A stretch of DNA of 64,000 nucleotides from Candidatus Cloacimonadota bacterium (GTDB lineage: Bacteria > Cloacimonadota > Cloacimonadia > Cloacimonadales > GCA-2742885): assembly GCA_002742885.1 (NCBI GenBank), contig PDOO01000023.1:62001-126000 (forward strand), given 5' to 3'. Shown here in pieces: positions 1 to 8,539 of the stretch. The translations under genes were made by a program, and so were the position numbers. A model generated the notes under the pieces. That model worked only from the letters and a program-made list of their open reading frames with translations, ran no database searches and was not told where the DNA came from. Numbering within the stretch: the stretch's first letter is position 1; each line of letters begins with the position of its first letter.

Positions 1-318
1 GGATATTCTTTGAACGACACGATTGTTGTTTTTGACAGAATTCGCGAAGACCTCAAGGTTTATCGTCGCGAGTCCTACGAAAGCGTTATTAACCACAGTA
101 TCAACGAGACTTTAAGCAGAACTATTATTACGTCTCTTACGACTTTCCTGGTTGTTGTTTCACTGTTGATTTTCGGTGGTAAAGCAATTTCCGATATCGC
201 CGTTACTCTTCTTATCGGAGTTATTTGCGGTACTTATTCTTCAATTTTTGTTGCCAGCCCTATAATGGTTGAATACTTTAACAGACAATTGAAGAAAAAA
301 GGATTGAAGAGAGGATAA
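1..318 (+). CDS. secF: Protein translocase subunit SecF, C-terminal part
   Basis: The reading frame is open from base 1, so the gene is cut by the window edge. It begins in the conserved SecF segment GYSLNDTIVVFDRIRE and ends with basic residues. About 105 residues are visible, including two hydrophobic segments (roughly residues 40-60 and 65-90 of the fragment). SecDF is an inner-membrane RND-family complex that pulls preproteins out of the Sec channel using an ion gradient. secD is expected just upstream, outside the window. A strong terminator follows 15 bases after the stop, so this is the last gene of its transcript. The family call is secure. Whether H+ or Na+ is used cannot be judged from the fragment. 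Confidence 0.95.
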   Translation, partial: GYSLNDTIVVFDRIREDLKVYRRESYESVINHSINETLSRTIITSLTTFLVVVSLLIFGGKAISDIAVTLLIGVICGTYSSIFVASPIMVEYFNRQLKKKGLKRG

Positions 319-332
319 AAAGTTAAGTTACG

Positions 333-361
333 AATGTCGCTCTTCGGAGCGGCATTTTTTC
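333..361 (+). terminator. Rho-independent terminator after secF
   Basis: The stem TGTCGCTC / GAGCGGCA closes on a TTCG tetraloop and is followed by six T residues, with flanking AA/TT extending the stem. It lies between the secF stop and the surE ribosome binding site. Confidence 0.85.
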
Positions 362-372
362 TAAGGCAATTT

Positions 373-1131
373 ATGAAAATATTACTCACCAACGATGACG
401 GTTATCAAGCTGTCGGAATAAACATTTTAGCAAAATATCTCAGAGAAGCGGGGCATAAAGTATATATTGTTGCGCCCAAGCATGAACAAAGCGCCGGATC
501 TCATGCCATTACCGTAAATAAACCTGTATTTACCGAAAGAATAAAAGAAAATATCTGGTCTGTGGATGCGAAACCTGTTGATTGCGTTTTTATTGCTTTG
601 GAAAAATTGATTGATGAAGATATTGATTTGGTGTTATCGGGCATTAACAGCGGACAAAACATGGGGGAAGATCTTTTGTATTCCGGAACGGTTGCCGCTG
701 CCGCGGAGGCAATGCTGTACGGCAAAAAAGCCGTTGCTTTATCAATCGAAAATTACGAAAATCAGAAATTTGAAACGGCGGCTTATTTTACGGTTAAATT
801 GATAGAGGACGGGATAGTTGATCTTATCGGCGAAAAAGAGATGCTTAACATAAATTTTCCCGATGTTGAGATTGATCAGATAAAAGGCGTAAAAATTACG
901 AAGACAGGGCATAGAGAATATTCTAATTTTGTGCATGAACAATATACGCCTTCCGGGAAGAAGGTTTTTTGGGTCGGCGGAAACAGTCCGGAAACCTGTA
1001 ATTCCGAAAATTCCGATTATCTTGCCGTTTCCGAAAGATTTATTTCTATTACTCCTGTATATCCCGATTTTACCAAGAAGGAATCAATTAAAAAATTTAA
1101 AAAATTTATCGAAATTAAGGGAAGACAATGA
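373..1131 (+). CDS. surE: 5'/3'-nucleotidase SurE
   Basis: The protein starts MKILLTNDDGYQAVG, the SurE signature with the metal-binding Asp pair at residues 8-9, followed by HEQSAGSH (catalytic-site Ser and neighbours) and SGINSGQNMGEDLLYSGT. SurE is a cytoplasmic, divalent-metal-dependent nucleoside monophosphate phosphatase. The ATG at 373 is preferred over an in-frame ATG at 334: the upstream start would place the terminator inside the gene and add residues unlike the family, whereas 373 has AAGG at 364-367. The length of 252 residues is normal. The stop overlaps the pcm start (ATGA), and the surE-pcm pair is a widespread stress-survival arrangement. Confidence 0.95.
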   Translation: MKILLTNDDGYQAVGINILAKYLREAGHKVYIVAPKHEQSAGSHAITVNKPVFTERIKENIWSVDAKPVDCVFIALEKLIDEDIDLVLSGINSGQNMGEDLLYSGTVAAAAEAMLYGKKAVALSIENYENQKFETAAYFTVKLIEDGIVDLIGEKEMLNINFPDVEIDQIKGVKITKTGHREYSNFVHEQYTPSGKKVFWVGGNSPETCNSENSDYLAVSERFISITPVYPDFTKKESIKKFKKFIEIKGRQ

Positions 1132-1790
1132 GATTTGAAGACCAACGCAAGATTATGACGGAAAAAGCGCTTATCGGACGAGATATAAGAGACGAACGAA
1201 TCATAAACGCATTTTTAAAAGTTCCCAGGGAATTATTTGTTCCTGAGATTCTCAGACAATATTCTTATTTGGACAAACCATTGTCAATAGGTTATAATCA
1301 GACTGTTTCCCAGCCTTATGTTGTTGCCAAAATGCTTCAGGAATTAGAGTTAAAAGAAGATGACAGTGTCTTGGAAATAGGAACCGGTTCCGGTTATGAA
1401 GCAGCTTTATTGGCTGAAATTGTCAAGGAAGTCTGCACGGTGGAAAGAATTGAAGATTTAGCCCGAAGAGCCAAAAAGTTGTTGAGAAGCATGGGGTACG
1501 AAAACATTAATTTTAAAACGGGAGACGGTACCAAAGGTTGGGAAAAAGGAGTTCCGAGCAGAAAAAGTTTTAATAAAATAGTTGTTTCCGCCGGCGCTCC
1601 GGAGACTATTCCGCCAAAGCTTAAAGAACAATTGAGCGAAGACGGAATTTTATTGATTCCGAGCGGCACTTTGGAGGATCAAAATATAATCAGAATTCGC
1701 AAGGAAAAAGGAAATTTTAAAACTGAAAATTTGGGAAGCTGCGCCTTTGTGCCGCTGATAGGAGAATTCGGATGGGATAATGGAAATTAG
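1128..1790 (+). CDS. pcm: Protein-L-isoaspartate O-methyltransferase
   Basis: A 220-residue Pcm-family enzyme that methylates isoaspartyl residues of aged proteins with S-adenosylmethionine, starting their repair. Visible features are the N-terminal RDERIINAFLKVPRELFVPE, the SAM-binding motif I VLEIGTGSGYEAALLA, the acidic VERIEDL after strand 2, GDGTKGW, and the family motif APETIPPKLKEQL. It overlaps surE by four bases (ATGA), so translational coupling is likely. It converges on the minus-strand gene ending at 1792 with only one base between the stops and no clear terminator. Confidence 0.95.
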   Translation: MRFEDQRKIMTEKALIGRDIRDERIINAFLKVPRELFVPEILRQYSYLDKPLSIGYNQTVSQPYVVAKMLQELELKEDDSVLEIGTGSGYEAALLAEIVKEVCTVERIEDLARRAKKLLRSMGYENINFKTGDGTKGWEKGVPSRKSFNKIVVSAGAPETIPPKLKEQLSEDGILLIPSGTLEDQNIIRIRKEKGNFKTENLGSCAFVPLIGEFGWDNGN

Positions 1791-1791
1791 T

Positions 1792-2616
1792 TTATCTTTC
1801 TTCCATCATTTCAATTACTGATATTTTTTTATAATCTTTCGGTATTTCAAAAATTGCCGAATCAATTTCTTGATCTGAAACCGTAATTTCCGGGAAATCG
1901 GCTTCGGGTTCGGTATTAAGCCCGTCGGCATTCATCTCAAATATAAAATACCCTTTTCTTCTCAGTTCATCCGTTTTGTTGAAAATCGGGTCTTCCGGAA
2001 GCTCTTTTCCTCTCAGCATAACCTCTTCCTGGAAATCAACCGCAATATCGTTTATGTCGTCCAGAATACGATACAACTTATCGACATTTACATTCTCTTT
2101 TTGAATATTCAATAACTCCGGACAAATCCAAACATATTTTATAACCTCATCTTCGGAAGTTATTGCGTAGGTTTCAAAAATCAAACCTCCGTGTTCGATA
2201 TTTTCTTTTTTTTCCGCTTTTACGTCTTTCAAAGAATCAAAGATTTGTTTGCTCATCTCATATTGTTTATCTATTTGACCGAACATCATTTTTTCGACTT
2301 CTTCTCTGCTTTTTTTCAATTGTTTGACAACGGCTTCTATTTGTTTATCCGAAGATATCTGCATAAACTCTCTGAATGATTTATTGTAATTGTTCAAAGT
2401 ACTTTCCGAATAAGTTCTTTTTTCGCGGTTTATGTTTATGACTTTGTCGGTTTTAAGGTTGAACAGGCTGAGGGAATTTTCCTCGTAAACGGCATAAATA
2501 TCGTTTTTATTATATTCTTTTGTTATTTTGCCGTTCTGATTTTTTATGACGGTTAAATCTGCAAAAGCGGTTGAGCTTAAGATTGTAAAGGCTGCGATTA
2601 TATTTATGATTTTCAT
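1792..2616 (-). CDS. Secreted protein of unknown function
   Basis: The 274-residue product has an N-terminal hydrophobic signal (MKIINIIAAFTILSSTAFA) with a plausible signal peptidase I site after AFA, so it should be periplasmic or exported. The mature part is charged. Residues 20-70 look like short beta strands (DIYAVYEENSLSLFNLK), and a Lys/Glu-rich helical region covers roughly residues 75-130. The pattern resembles small DUF4412-type exported proteins, but I would not assign it to a family. The start is supported by GGGGGAA upstream of the ATG. It follows the nuclease gene on the same strand with a 102-base gap that holds an inverted repeat. No function can be given. Confidence 0.7.
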   Translation of the reverse strand: MKIINIIAAFTILSSTAFADLTVIKNQNGKITKEYNKNDIYAVYEENSLSLFNLKTDKVININREKRTYSESTLNNYNKSFREFMQISSDKQIEAVVKQLKKSREEVEKMMFGQIDKQYEMSKQIFDSLKDVKAEKKENIEHGGLIFETYAITSEDEVIKYVWICPELLNIQKENVNVDKLYRILDDINDIAVDFQEEVMLRGKELPEDPIFNKTDELRRKGYFIFEMNADGLNTEPEADFPEITVSDQEIDSAIFEIPKDYKKISVIEMMEER

Positions 2617-2659
2617 TTATTCCCCCGATTTTTCATCAAAATTTTTTAAGTAAAAGATT

Positions 2660-2702
2660 GATCGCCGTATTTTCTGTAAAGTAAATTCTGATTTTGGCGA
2701 TC
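2660..2702 (-). terminator. Inverted repeat between two minus-strand genes
   Basis: A perfect 7-bp inverted repeat, GATCGCC / GGCGATC, with a 29-base AT-rich loop, lies between the nuclease stop (2719) and the start of the next minus-strand gene. On the minus strand it is followed by an interrupted T-rich stretch. It may be a weak terminator or a processing site; the long loop keeps confidence low. Confidence 0.35.
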
Positions 2703-2718
2703 GTAAAATTATGCTCAT

Positions 2719-4374
2719 TTATTCTCCGAAAACCCTGAATCTGTCAACTTCCCAAGATTCGGCTTTTTGGGGCGATGAGCAGGTATATCTGAAAGCTATG
2801 CGAATTTTTTCGTTTTTATATTCAGAAAGATCAAGCAACCCTGAAAAGACCATTTTCCATTTACCGTCGGAAAGATTTACGGATATTTTTCGTTTGTCTG
2901 ATTTCTCTAAAATGTTTTTATCGTAATTTGATAAAATAAAAACATCTAAGCCCGGTTTTATGTCATGATGATTTTTGGCATTTTCAAAAGAGAAAAACGG
3001 ATTTTTGGTTTTGCTTAAATCAATTTCCGGAGAAATAAGCCAGTATTCTGCCGGTTGTTTTTTGCGAAATCCTTTTGCTTTCATAAAATAATTATTGCCG
3101 TAAGATGAATGAACCCAGCCCGGTTGACCCGATAAGCTTATTTTTTCCCAATTTTCAGGCTCTCTGTCAAAATCTTCTTCGATAATTATTTTGGAACCGG
3201 CAGGGATGCCGATACCGAAGAGGTTGACCTTAAAATTAAAATCTTTGCCGTCGCTTATGAGCATTTCGTCATTTAAAACGCCTTCTTTTACGGGGGTGAA
3301 CTTTATATCAAGAACGTGATTTCTTTCTCTTTTCAAATCGGAAAGAGTAAGGCGCGACGAAAAATTTTCCGAATTTGCCGTTTTTACCGAGAAATTTTCG
3401 GGACAGGTTACGGTTAATTCTGAATTTTCGGCATTTATCGCCGTAATGACGATTTGGTTCACGGCGCTTCCCGAATTAATTTCCTCCTCGTAAAATTTAA
3501 CCTCTTTATCTGAAACTCTTAAGATCGGATTTTTTTTAACTTTGCCCCAAATCATTTCGGCAAATTCAGGATGATCTATAAAAGGATTGCGATTGCGCTG
3601 GTATAATTTGTCTATTTTATTGTTTCTGATTATTTCTCTTGCCGAAACGGGATCCAATGCATTCCATTCTAAAAGAGTATTTAATTTTCCCAGTCTTTCT
3701 CCATAAGTTCCCGTACTGTCTGAAATTTCCAGATCGTAAGTATTGTTATCGCCTTCATAGCGTACAGCCATGTAAAAAATCATTCTGGCAACGTCGCCCT
3801 TTATATCGTCGGCAGGTTCAAAAGAATCGTAATCGTAATATGCGCCTTCAGCTTCCGGATGTTTGCGACCGCCCCAGTCGTAATCTCTGGTTCCTCTGTC
3901 TCCGTTAACCGTTCTGTCTGCCGGTCTTATATGATGAAGATCCGTAAATGCCGTATCCGCCAAATTCGGAAACCCGTGTGATTTTACCCAAATATGTTCT
4001 CTGTTCCAAGTATTTTCATAAGGAATCGGATAGTCTTTGTAGTCAACGTCCCAACCTTGATCTCTCCATTTCCAGGCTTGAGATCTTCCAGTATAAAACA
4101 GTATGATATTGCCTTCTTTGGAGTTGTCTTTGTCCAGATCTTTTATGATTGAGCCTATGGTAGTATCGGCATCATCGGTATAATAAACATACTTTTTTTT
4201 GTGAATTATCAGGTGATGAAGTTTGTTTTTTAATTTTTCTCCCCTCAAGTTAAGAGCTTCGTCATAAGCTTTTTTATATTTTTCCGATATTTCCGATCTT
4301 ATTGCTTGATTTTCCGCTTTTAAGGTTAAAAAAACAGAAAGAAGCACAGTTAAAATTAATATTTTGTATTTCAT
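2719..4374 (-). CDS. Secreted endonuclease I family nuclease with C-terminal choice-of-anchor/lectin-like domain
   Basis: The 551-residue protein has a signal peptide (MKYKILILTVLLSVFLTLKA). Residues about 25-285 form a His-Me finger nuclease of the EndA/NucM type: WNREHIWVKSHGF, then DLHHIRPADRTVNGDRGTRD, and later RNRNPFIDHPEFAEMIW. Such enzymes cut DNA or RNA non-specifically outside the cytoplasm, for defence, nutrient scavenging or matrix turnover. A beta-rich segment follows (about 290-395, Ig-like with ADGKD-type loops), then a choice-of-anchor J type domain (about 400-551; EDFD, GQPGWVHSS, YWLISPEIDL). No type IX sorting tail is visible, so the exported fate beyond the periplasm is open. 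It is divergent from topB. The start is supported by GGGAGAAAGA before ATG. Confidence 0.85.
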   Translation of the reverse strand: MKYKILILTVLLSVFLTLKAENQAIRSEISEKYKKAYDEALNLRGEKLKNKLHHLIIHKKKYVYYTDDADTTIGSIIKDLDKDNSKEGNIILFYTGRSQAWKWRDQGWDVDYKDYPIPYENTWNREHIWVKSHGFPNLADTAFTDLHHIRPADRTVNGDRGTRDYDWGGRKHPEAEGAYYDYDSFEPADDIKGDVARMIFYMAVRYEGDNNTYDLEISDSTGTYGERLGKLNTLLEWNALDPVSAREIIRNNKIDKLYQRNRNPFIDHPEFAEMIWGKVKKNPILRVSDKEVKFYEEEINSGSAVNQIVITAINAENSELTVTCPENFSVKTANSENFSSRLTLSDLKRERNHVLDIKFTPVKEGVLNDEMLISDGKDFNFKVNLFGIGIPAGSKIIIEEDFDREPENWEKISLSGQPGWVHSSYGNNYFMKAKGFRKKQPAEYWLISPEIDLSKTKNPFFSFENAKNHHDIKPGLDVFILSNYDKNILEKSDKRKISVNLSDGKWKMVFSGLLDLSEYKNEKIRIAFRYTCSSPQKAESWEVDRFRVFGE

Positions 4375-4657
4375 TCTTTCTCCCGGAATTTATTGTTTAT
4401 TTTTCTTTAAATTTTATGCTTCTGTTGTCAAACTAAAAAACAAAACCGTTAATGACAGAGGTATGTTGCATTGACCGGGTATTTATAAGGATCAGAGTAA
4501 ATATTGAGAAAAAGACAGTGTCAGGCATAAGCTTCAACTTTTAAGAATAAACTCCTCTTGACAGTATGATCTTTATTTTTTTTATTCCGAAAAGCTGTTG
4601 ATTTTCGAAAGAGCATTTGCGATGAAAATCTTTAGAAATTTTGAAATCGGGAAGGAT

Positions 4658-6715
4658 ATGAATAAATCTGTTGTTTTGGCTGAAAAGCCCTCTGTTGCGA
4701 GAGATTTGGCGCGAGTATTGAAATGTAAAAATAAAAGAAACGGCTTTTTTGAAGGTCGAGAATATGTTGTAACTTGGGCTTTGGGTCATTTGGTTACTTT
4801 GGCGGAACCGGGTGATTATGCGCCGGAATGGAAGGAGTGGAAGACAGATATCTTGCCTATGATTCCGGACAAAATAAAACTGAAAGTTATTCCTAAATCA
4901 AAAAAACAATTTAATATCGTCAGAAATTTGCTTAAGCGTAAAGATATTGATGAAGTTATTATTGCTGCGGATGCCGGGAGAGAAGGTGAATTGGTTGCCC
5001 GTTGGATAATGATTTTGGGAGGATGGAAAGGTAAATTCAGACGACTTTGGATATCATCGCAAACCGATAAAGCGATTCTTGACGGTTTTAAGAATCTCAA
5101 ACCGGGAAAAGATTACGATTCTTTATTTTATGCGGCTCAAGCCAGAGCGGAAGCCGATTGGATTATGGGATTAAACGTTACTCGATGCCTGACTTGTAAA
5201 TTTGATACGCAATTAACCGCAGGCAGAGTGCAAACTCCTGTTTTGGCGATGATTGTAAACAGGGAAAAAGAAATAAATGAATTTGAACCGGTTGAGTATA
5301 ATCATTTAATTGCCGAAATGACTGATTTTTCTGTTGTTTGGCAGGCTTCCGACGGAAGCCGACGCATAATGTCTTCCGATAAACTTCAAAAAATAAAGAA
5401 TGAATGCTGCGGTAAAAAAGCCGTTCTGAAAAAAATCGAAAGAAAAGAAAAAAAGAAGAAACCGCCTTTGTTGTATGATTTGACGGAATTGCAGAGAGAA
5501 GCAAATAAACAATTCGGATTTTCGGCAAAGAAAACCCTGAACACGGCTCAAAGTTTGTACGAACGTCATAAATTAACCACTTATCCCAGAACCGATTCCA
5601 GATATATTTCTTCAGATATGGAAAGCACTGTTCCGGTTCGATTAAAGCATTTGGCGGAGGGGCGTTATTCCGGAACCGTAAAAAAAATCCTTTCATCCCC
5701 TTTAAAACTCGGAAAGAACATAGTTAACGATGCAAAAATAAGCGATCATCATGCTATTATTCCGACGGAAATAAAAATGAATCCCGCTAACCTTTCAACT
5801 GAAGAAAAACAAATATATAATCTTATCGTAAAACGATTTATTGCGGTTATGATGCCTGATTGTAAATCGCAGATATTAACTCTTGTTTTCGATATTGCCG
5901 GGCATATATTTGCAGCAAAACTAAAGTCTGATTTGGAACCGGGTTGGAAAATATTGGAGTCAGAAGAGGATGAAGATGAAAGCTTAAACATTGCTCTTGA
6001 ATCTGTTAAAAGTTTGAAACCGGGGCAAAGTTTTAACATTAAATCGCTTTCTTGCAAAAGACTTAAAACTTCGTCGCCGTCAAGATATACGGAGGCATCT
6101 TTGCTTACTGTTATGGAGAACCCTGCCAAATTTATTGAAGACGAAGAATTTAAAAAGACAATTTCAGGCGGCTTGGGAACCCCGGCTACCAGAGCTGATA
6201 TTATAGAAAAATTGTTGTATAATTTTTATGTCGAAAGGAAAAATAACAGTCTTATGCCGACTTCAAAAGGTTGCGAATTAATCCGAATCGTTCCCGATAT
6301 TTTAAAAAGACCCCTGCTTACCGCTCAATGGGAACGAGAATTATCTCTTATCGCTGCCGGGAAAAAAAGTAAGAATAAATTTGTTGAAAATATTATAAAG
6401 AATACAGAAAAGCTTGTTGAAACGGTTAAAAATTCTAAAGAAAAAATAAATATCTCCGATATTTCCGATAAGGAATGCCCTGTTTGCGGAAAACCGATGT
6501 TGCCGAGAAAAGGCAAAGGGAAAAATAAAATTTTGGTTTGTGCTGACAGACGTTGCGGTTACGAAATGTTTCCCGAGGATAAATCCGGCGGAAATAAAAT
6601 GAAACGAACCGGTAAGCAGAGAGCGATAGAAAGAAATTTAGTTCGAAAATACGGAAAGGATAATCGCGAACAAGGCGGCACTTTAGGCGATTTATTCGGA
6701 GATTTGCTTAATTAA
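4658..6715 (+). CDS. topB: DNA topoisomerase III (type IA)
   Basis: A 685-residue type IA topoisomerase. The N-terminal TOPRIM domain shows VVLAEKPSVARDLARVL and AADAGREGELVARW. The catalytic tyrosine is Tyr309 in LTTYPRTDSRY. TAGRVQTPVL and SGGLGTPATRADIIEKL mark the family, and the C terminus carries one zinc-ribbon (CPVCGKPM ... CADRRCGYEMF). It relaxes and decatenates DNA by passing a single strand. An in-frame upstream ATG at 4598 exists, but the ATG at 4658 has GGGAAGGA just before it and begins at the TOPRIM strand, so it is chosen. TTGACA at 4558 may belong to its promoter. It stands alone between a divergent nuclease gene and the atp operon. Confidence 0.95.
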   Translation: MNKSVVLAEKPSVARDLARVLKCKNKRNGFFEGREYVVTWALGHLVTLAEPGDYAPEWKEWKTDILPMIPDKIKLKVIPKSKKQFNIVRNLLKRKDIDEVIIAADAGREGELVARWIMILGGWKGKFRRLWISSQTDKAILDGFKNLKPGKDYDSLFYAAQARAEADWIMGLNVTRCLTCKFDTQLTAGRVQTPVLAMIVNREKEINEFEPVEYNHLIAEMTDFSVVWQASDGSRRIMSSDKLQKIKNECCGKKAVLKKIERKEKKKKPPLLYDLTELQREANKQFGFSAKKTLNTAQSLYERHKLTTYPRTDSRYISSDMESTVPVRLKHLAEGRYSGTVKKILSSPLKLGKNIVNDAKISDHHAIIPTEIKMNPANLSTEEKQIYNLIVKRFIAVMMPDCKSQILTLVFDIAGHIFAAKLKSDLEPGWKILESEEDEDESLNIALESVKSLKPGQSFNIKSLSCKRLKTSSPSRYTEASLLTVMENPAKFIEDEEFKKTISGGLGTPATRADIIEKLLYNFYVERKNNSLMPTSKGCELIRIVPDILKRPLLTAQWERELSLIAAGKKSKNKFVENIIKNTEKLVETVKNSKEKINISDISDKECPVCGKPMLPRKGKGKNKILVCADRRCGYEMFPEDKSGGNKMKRTGKQRAIERNLVRKYGKDNREQGGTLGDLFGDLLN

Positions 6716-6780
6716 TCGATTATATCCGCTTATAAAGATAAAAAATATCGATTTGTTTAATTATTTTTTTTATAAAAAAC

Positions 6781-6822
6781 AAGGCTTTTTGAAATTTTAA
6801 AACTTTCTATATTTCAAGCCTT
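6781..6822 (+). promoter_or_regulatory. Hairpin in the leader of the ATP synthase operon
   Basis: AAGGCT-TGAAAT pairs with ATTTCA-AGCCTT, giving about 12 bp with a three-T bulge on the 5' arm. It sits just upstream of the weak GGAG of atpI. No T-run follows, so it is more likely an mRNA 5' structure than a terminator. No known family is recognised. Confidence 0.35.
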
Positions 6823-6842
6823 TACCGGAGATGATATTCTAA

Positions 6843-7232
6843 ATGGAAGAAACAAAATCATTTGTTAAGAGAGTATTTCTTATTATTTGCTTGACACTCA
6901 TACCGGCTGTAATCGGATTACCGATGTTTTTCAAAGAAAGTTCATCTTTTATGGCAGGATGGCTGGCAGGCGCTTTTAATTTTTGGCAAATGTCGAAAAA
7001 AGCTTTGTTTTTAGCTGATCTTACCGAATCTCAGGCTAAAGTTAAAACGGTAAAATTGTTTTATTTCAGATATATTATTGTTTTTGCTTATTCTGTTTTT
7101 GCGGTCGGCTGTTTTAGACTGAATATTCCGATGTTTGGTTTGGGATTGATTATTCCGCAATTGGTTATTGTCGGCAAAACAATTTATGATGCTTTAATGA
7201 ACAGCTCATTCGGAAAATATTTAAAAAAATAA
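6843..7232 (+). CDS. atpI: AtpI-like small membrane protein of ATP synthase operon
   Basis: A 129-residue hydrophobic protein with four predicted membrane segments (about 10-27, 35-52, 70-88, 95-115), the usual size and layout of UncI/AtpI, which helps assemble the c ring or handle Mg2+ in several bacteria. Sequence similarity within the AtpI family is low in general, so the call rests on size, topology and position as first gene of the atp operon, 13 bases upstream of atpB. The GGAG before the start is 12 bases away, which suggests modest translation. Confidence 0.75.
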   Translation: MEETKSFVKRVFLIICLTLIPAVIGLPMFFKESSSFMAGWLAGAFNFWQMSKKALFLADLTESQAKVKTVKLFYFRYIIVFAYSVFAVGCFRLNIPMFGLGLIIPQLVIVGKTIYDALMNSSFGKYLKK

Positions 7233-7245
7233 ACGGGAGTAGCGC

Positions 7246-8517
7246 ATGACTGTAAAAAACAAAATAAAACTGGTCTTTATGCTTATTCTGGTTGCGGAAA
7301 TTTTACTGGTGTCAATTTTGGATTACAAAATTAATATTAATCTGAAAGACGGATTTTCCGTGAAATTGTCAAAAAATCATTCAACTTTGCAAGACAAAAT
7401 CACCGAAGATTTTCAAATTGATGCTTATGTCGCTTCTGCAGCTTATGTAAAACCCTATGAAATTAACAATTGGCAAGATTTTTTTAAATACTTGAAAGAC
7501 AGATCAAACCCTGTTGCCGTATCTGTTTACGACAATCTGTCTGATGTCGCTCGCAAAGTCGTTAACGATGCTCCTGAAGAACCCGGAGAACATCAACTTA
7601 GCGCTTTGGATATGTCTTTGCAGAATATTATTCTTTCCTGCGACTTGTACGGCGGCAGCCTTAATCTATGCAAAAGCGACGAAACTGACTTCCTTAAATC
7701 TCAGTACGCCGAAAATAAACTTACCGATACGGAAAGAATGCGACTTAATCGCCTTTGTCTTGAGACTGCCTTCCCGGCGGAAGTTCTTTCCTGTCAGCAT
7801 GCCGTTCCCGAAATTAAACCTTTTTGGTTTGTTCCGGCAAACTACAAAACCTATCTTTTCAGTAAAAATATTTTTGGGGAAAAATCGGCTATAGGGACTT
7901 TTAATCTTTTAAAAATGCTTTTTGTTACAGATATTGTTTTGCTTCTTATTGCATGGTTTGTCAGAAAATCTTTGCAGGGCAAACCTTCCAAATCACAAGT
8001 TTTGTTTGAAATGGTCTATACTTTCTTTGAAGATTTGGTTGTCGAGACTTTGGGCAAGGAACGCAAACATTTCACTCCTTACATTGCTACTTTATTTATC
8101 TTTATATGGACATGCAATATGATAGGAATGATTCCCGTTCCCGGATTTATGGAGCCGACGAGAAATTTAAATGTTCCGCTCGGACTCGGAATTTTGGCAA
8201 TTGTCATAGTACATATTGTTGCTTTTAAGGCTAAGGGATTTTGGGGTCATCTCCAAGGTTACGTCAATCCGATAAAAAATCCTCTTTTCGTTTTGGATTT
8301 GGTCGGTGAAGTCTCTAAAATGGTCTCCATCTCTTTCCGTCTTTTCGGTAATATTCTCGGGGGAGCTATTATTATTTTGGTCGTTTCTTCTCTGGTTAAA
8401 TTTATGATTATACCTGTTGCTCTGAACGGATTTTTCGGGATTTTCGTAGGAACTGTTCAAGCGTTTGTATTTACCATGTTGGCTTTGACTTATATTGCTG
8501 TTGAAGTCTCGGAATAA
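7246..8517 (+). CDS. atpB: F-type ATP synthase subunit a with N-terminal extracytoplasmic domain
   Basis: 423 residues, against 230-280 in most bacteria. Residues about 215-423 are a normal subunit a: cytoplasmic loop SKSQVLFEMVYTFFEDLV, then SKMVSISFRLFGNILGG with the essential arginine at 365, and the C-terminal helix QAFVFTMLALTYIAVEVSE. Residues 1-215 are extra: a membrane helix at about 6-26, then about 190 residues predicted outside the cytoplasm containing four cysteines (132, 142, 171, 183) that could form two disulfides. With the extra helix the N terminus would be inside, and the core keeps its usual topology. The subunit provides the half channels next to the c ring. GGGAG precedes the ATG. 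Confidence 0.93.
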   Translation: MTVKNKIKLVFMLILVAEILLVSILDYKININLKDGFSVKLSKNHSTLQDKITEDFQIDAYVASAAYVKPYEINNWQDFFKYLKDRSNPVAVSVYDNLSDVARKVVNDAPEEPGEHQLSALDMSLQNIILSCDLYGGSLNLCKSDETDFLKSQYAENKLTDTERMRLNRLCLETAFPAEVLSCQHAVPEIKPFWFVPANYKTYLFSKNIFGEKSAIGTFNLLKMLFVTDIVLLLIAWFVRKSLQGKPSKSQVLFEMVYTFFEDLVVETLGKERKHFTPYIATLFIFIWTCNMIGMIPVPGFMEPTRNLNVPLGLGILAIVIVHIVAFKAKGFWGHLQGYVNPIKNPLFVLDLVGEVSKMVSISFRLFGNILGGAIIILVVSSLVKFMIIPVALNGFFGIFVGTVQAFVFTMLALTYIAVEVSE

Positions 8518-8539
8518 AATAAAAAATAAGGATTAAAAA

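Noticed and set aside
5178-5696. 172-codon frame antisense to topB
   Set aside because: A shadow of the topoisomerase coding sequence without a start signal.
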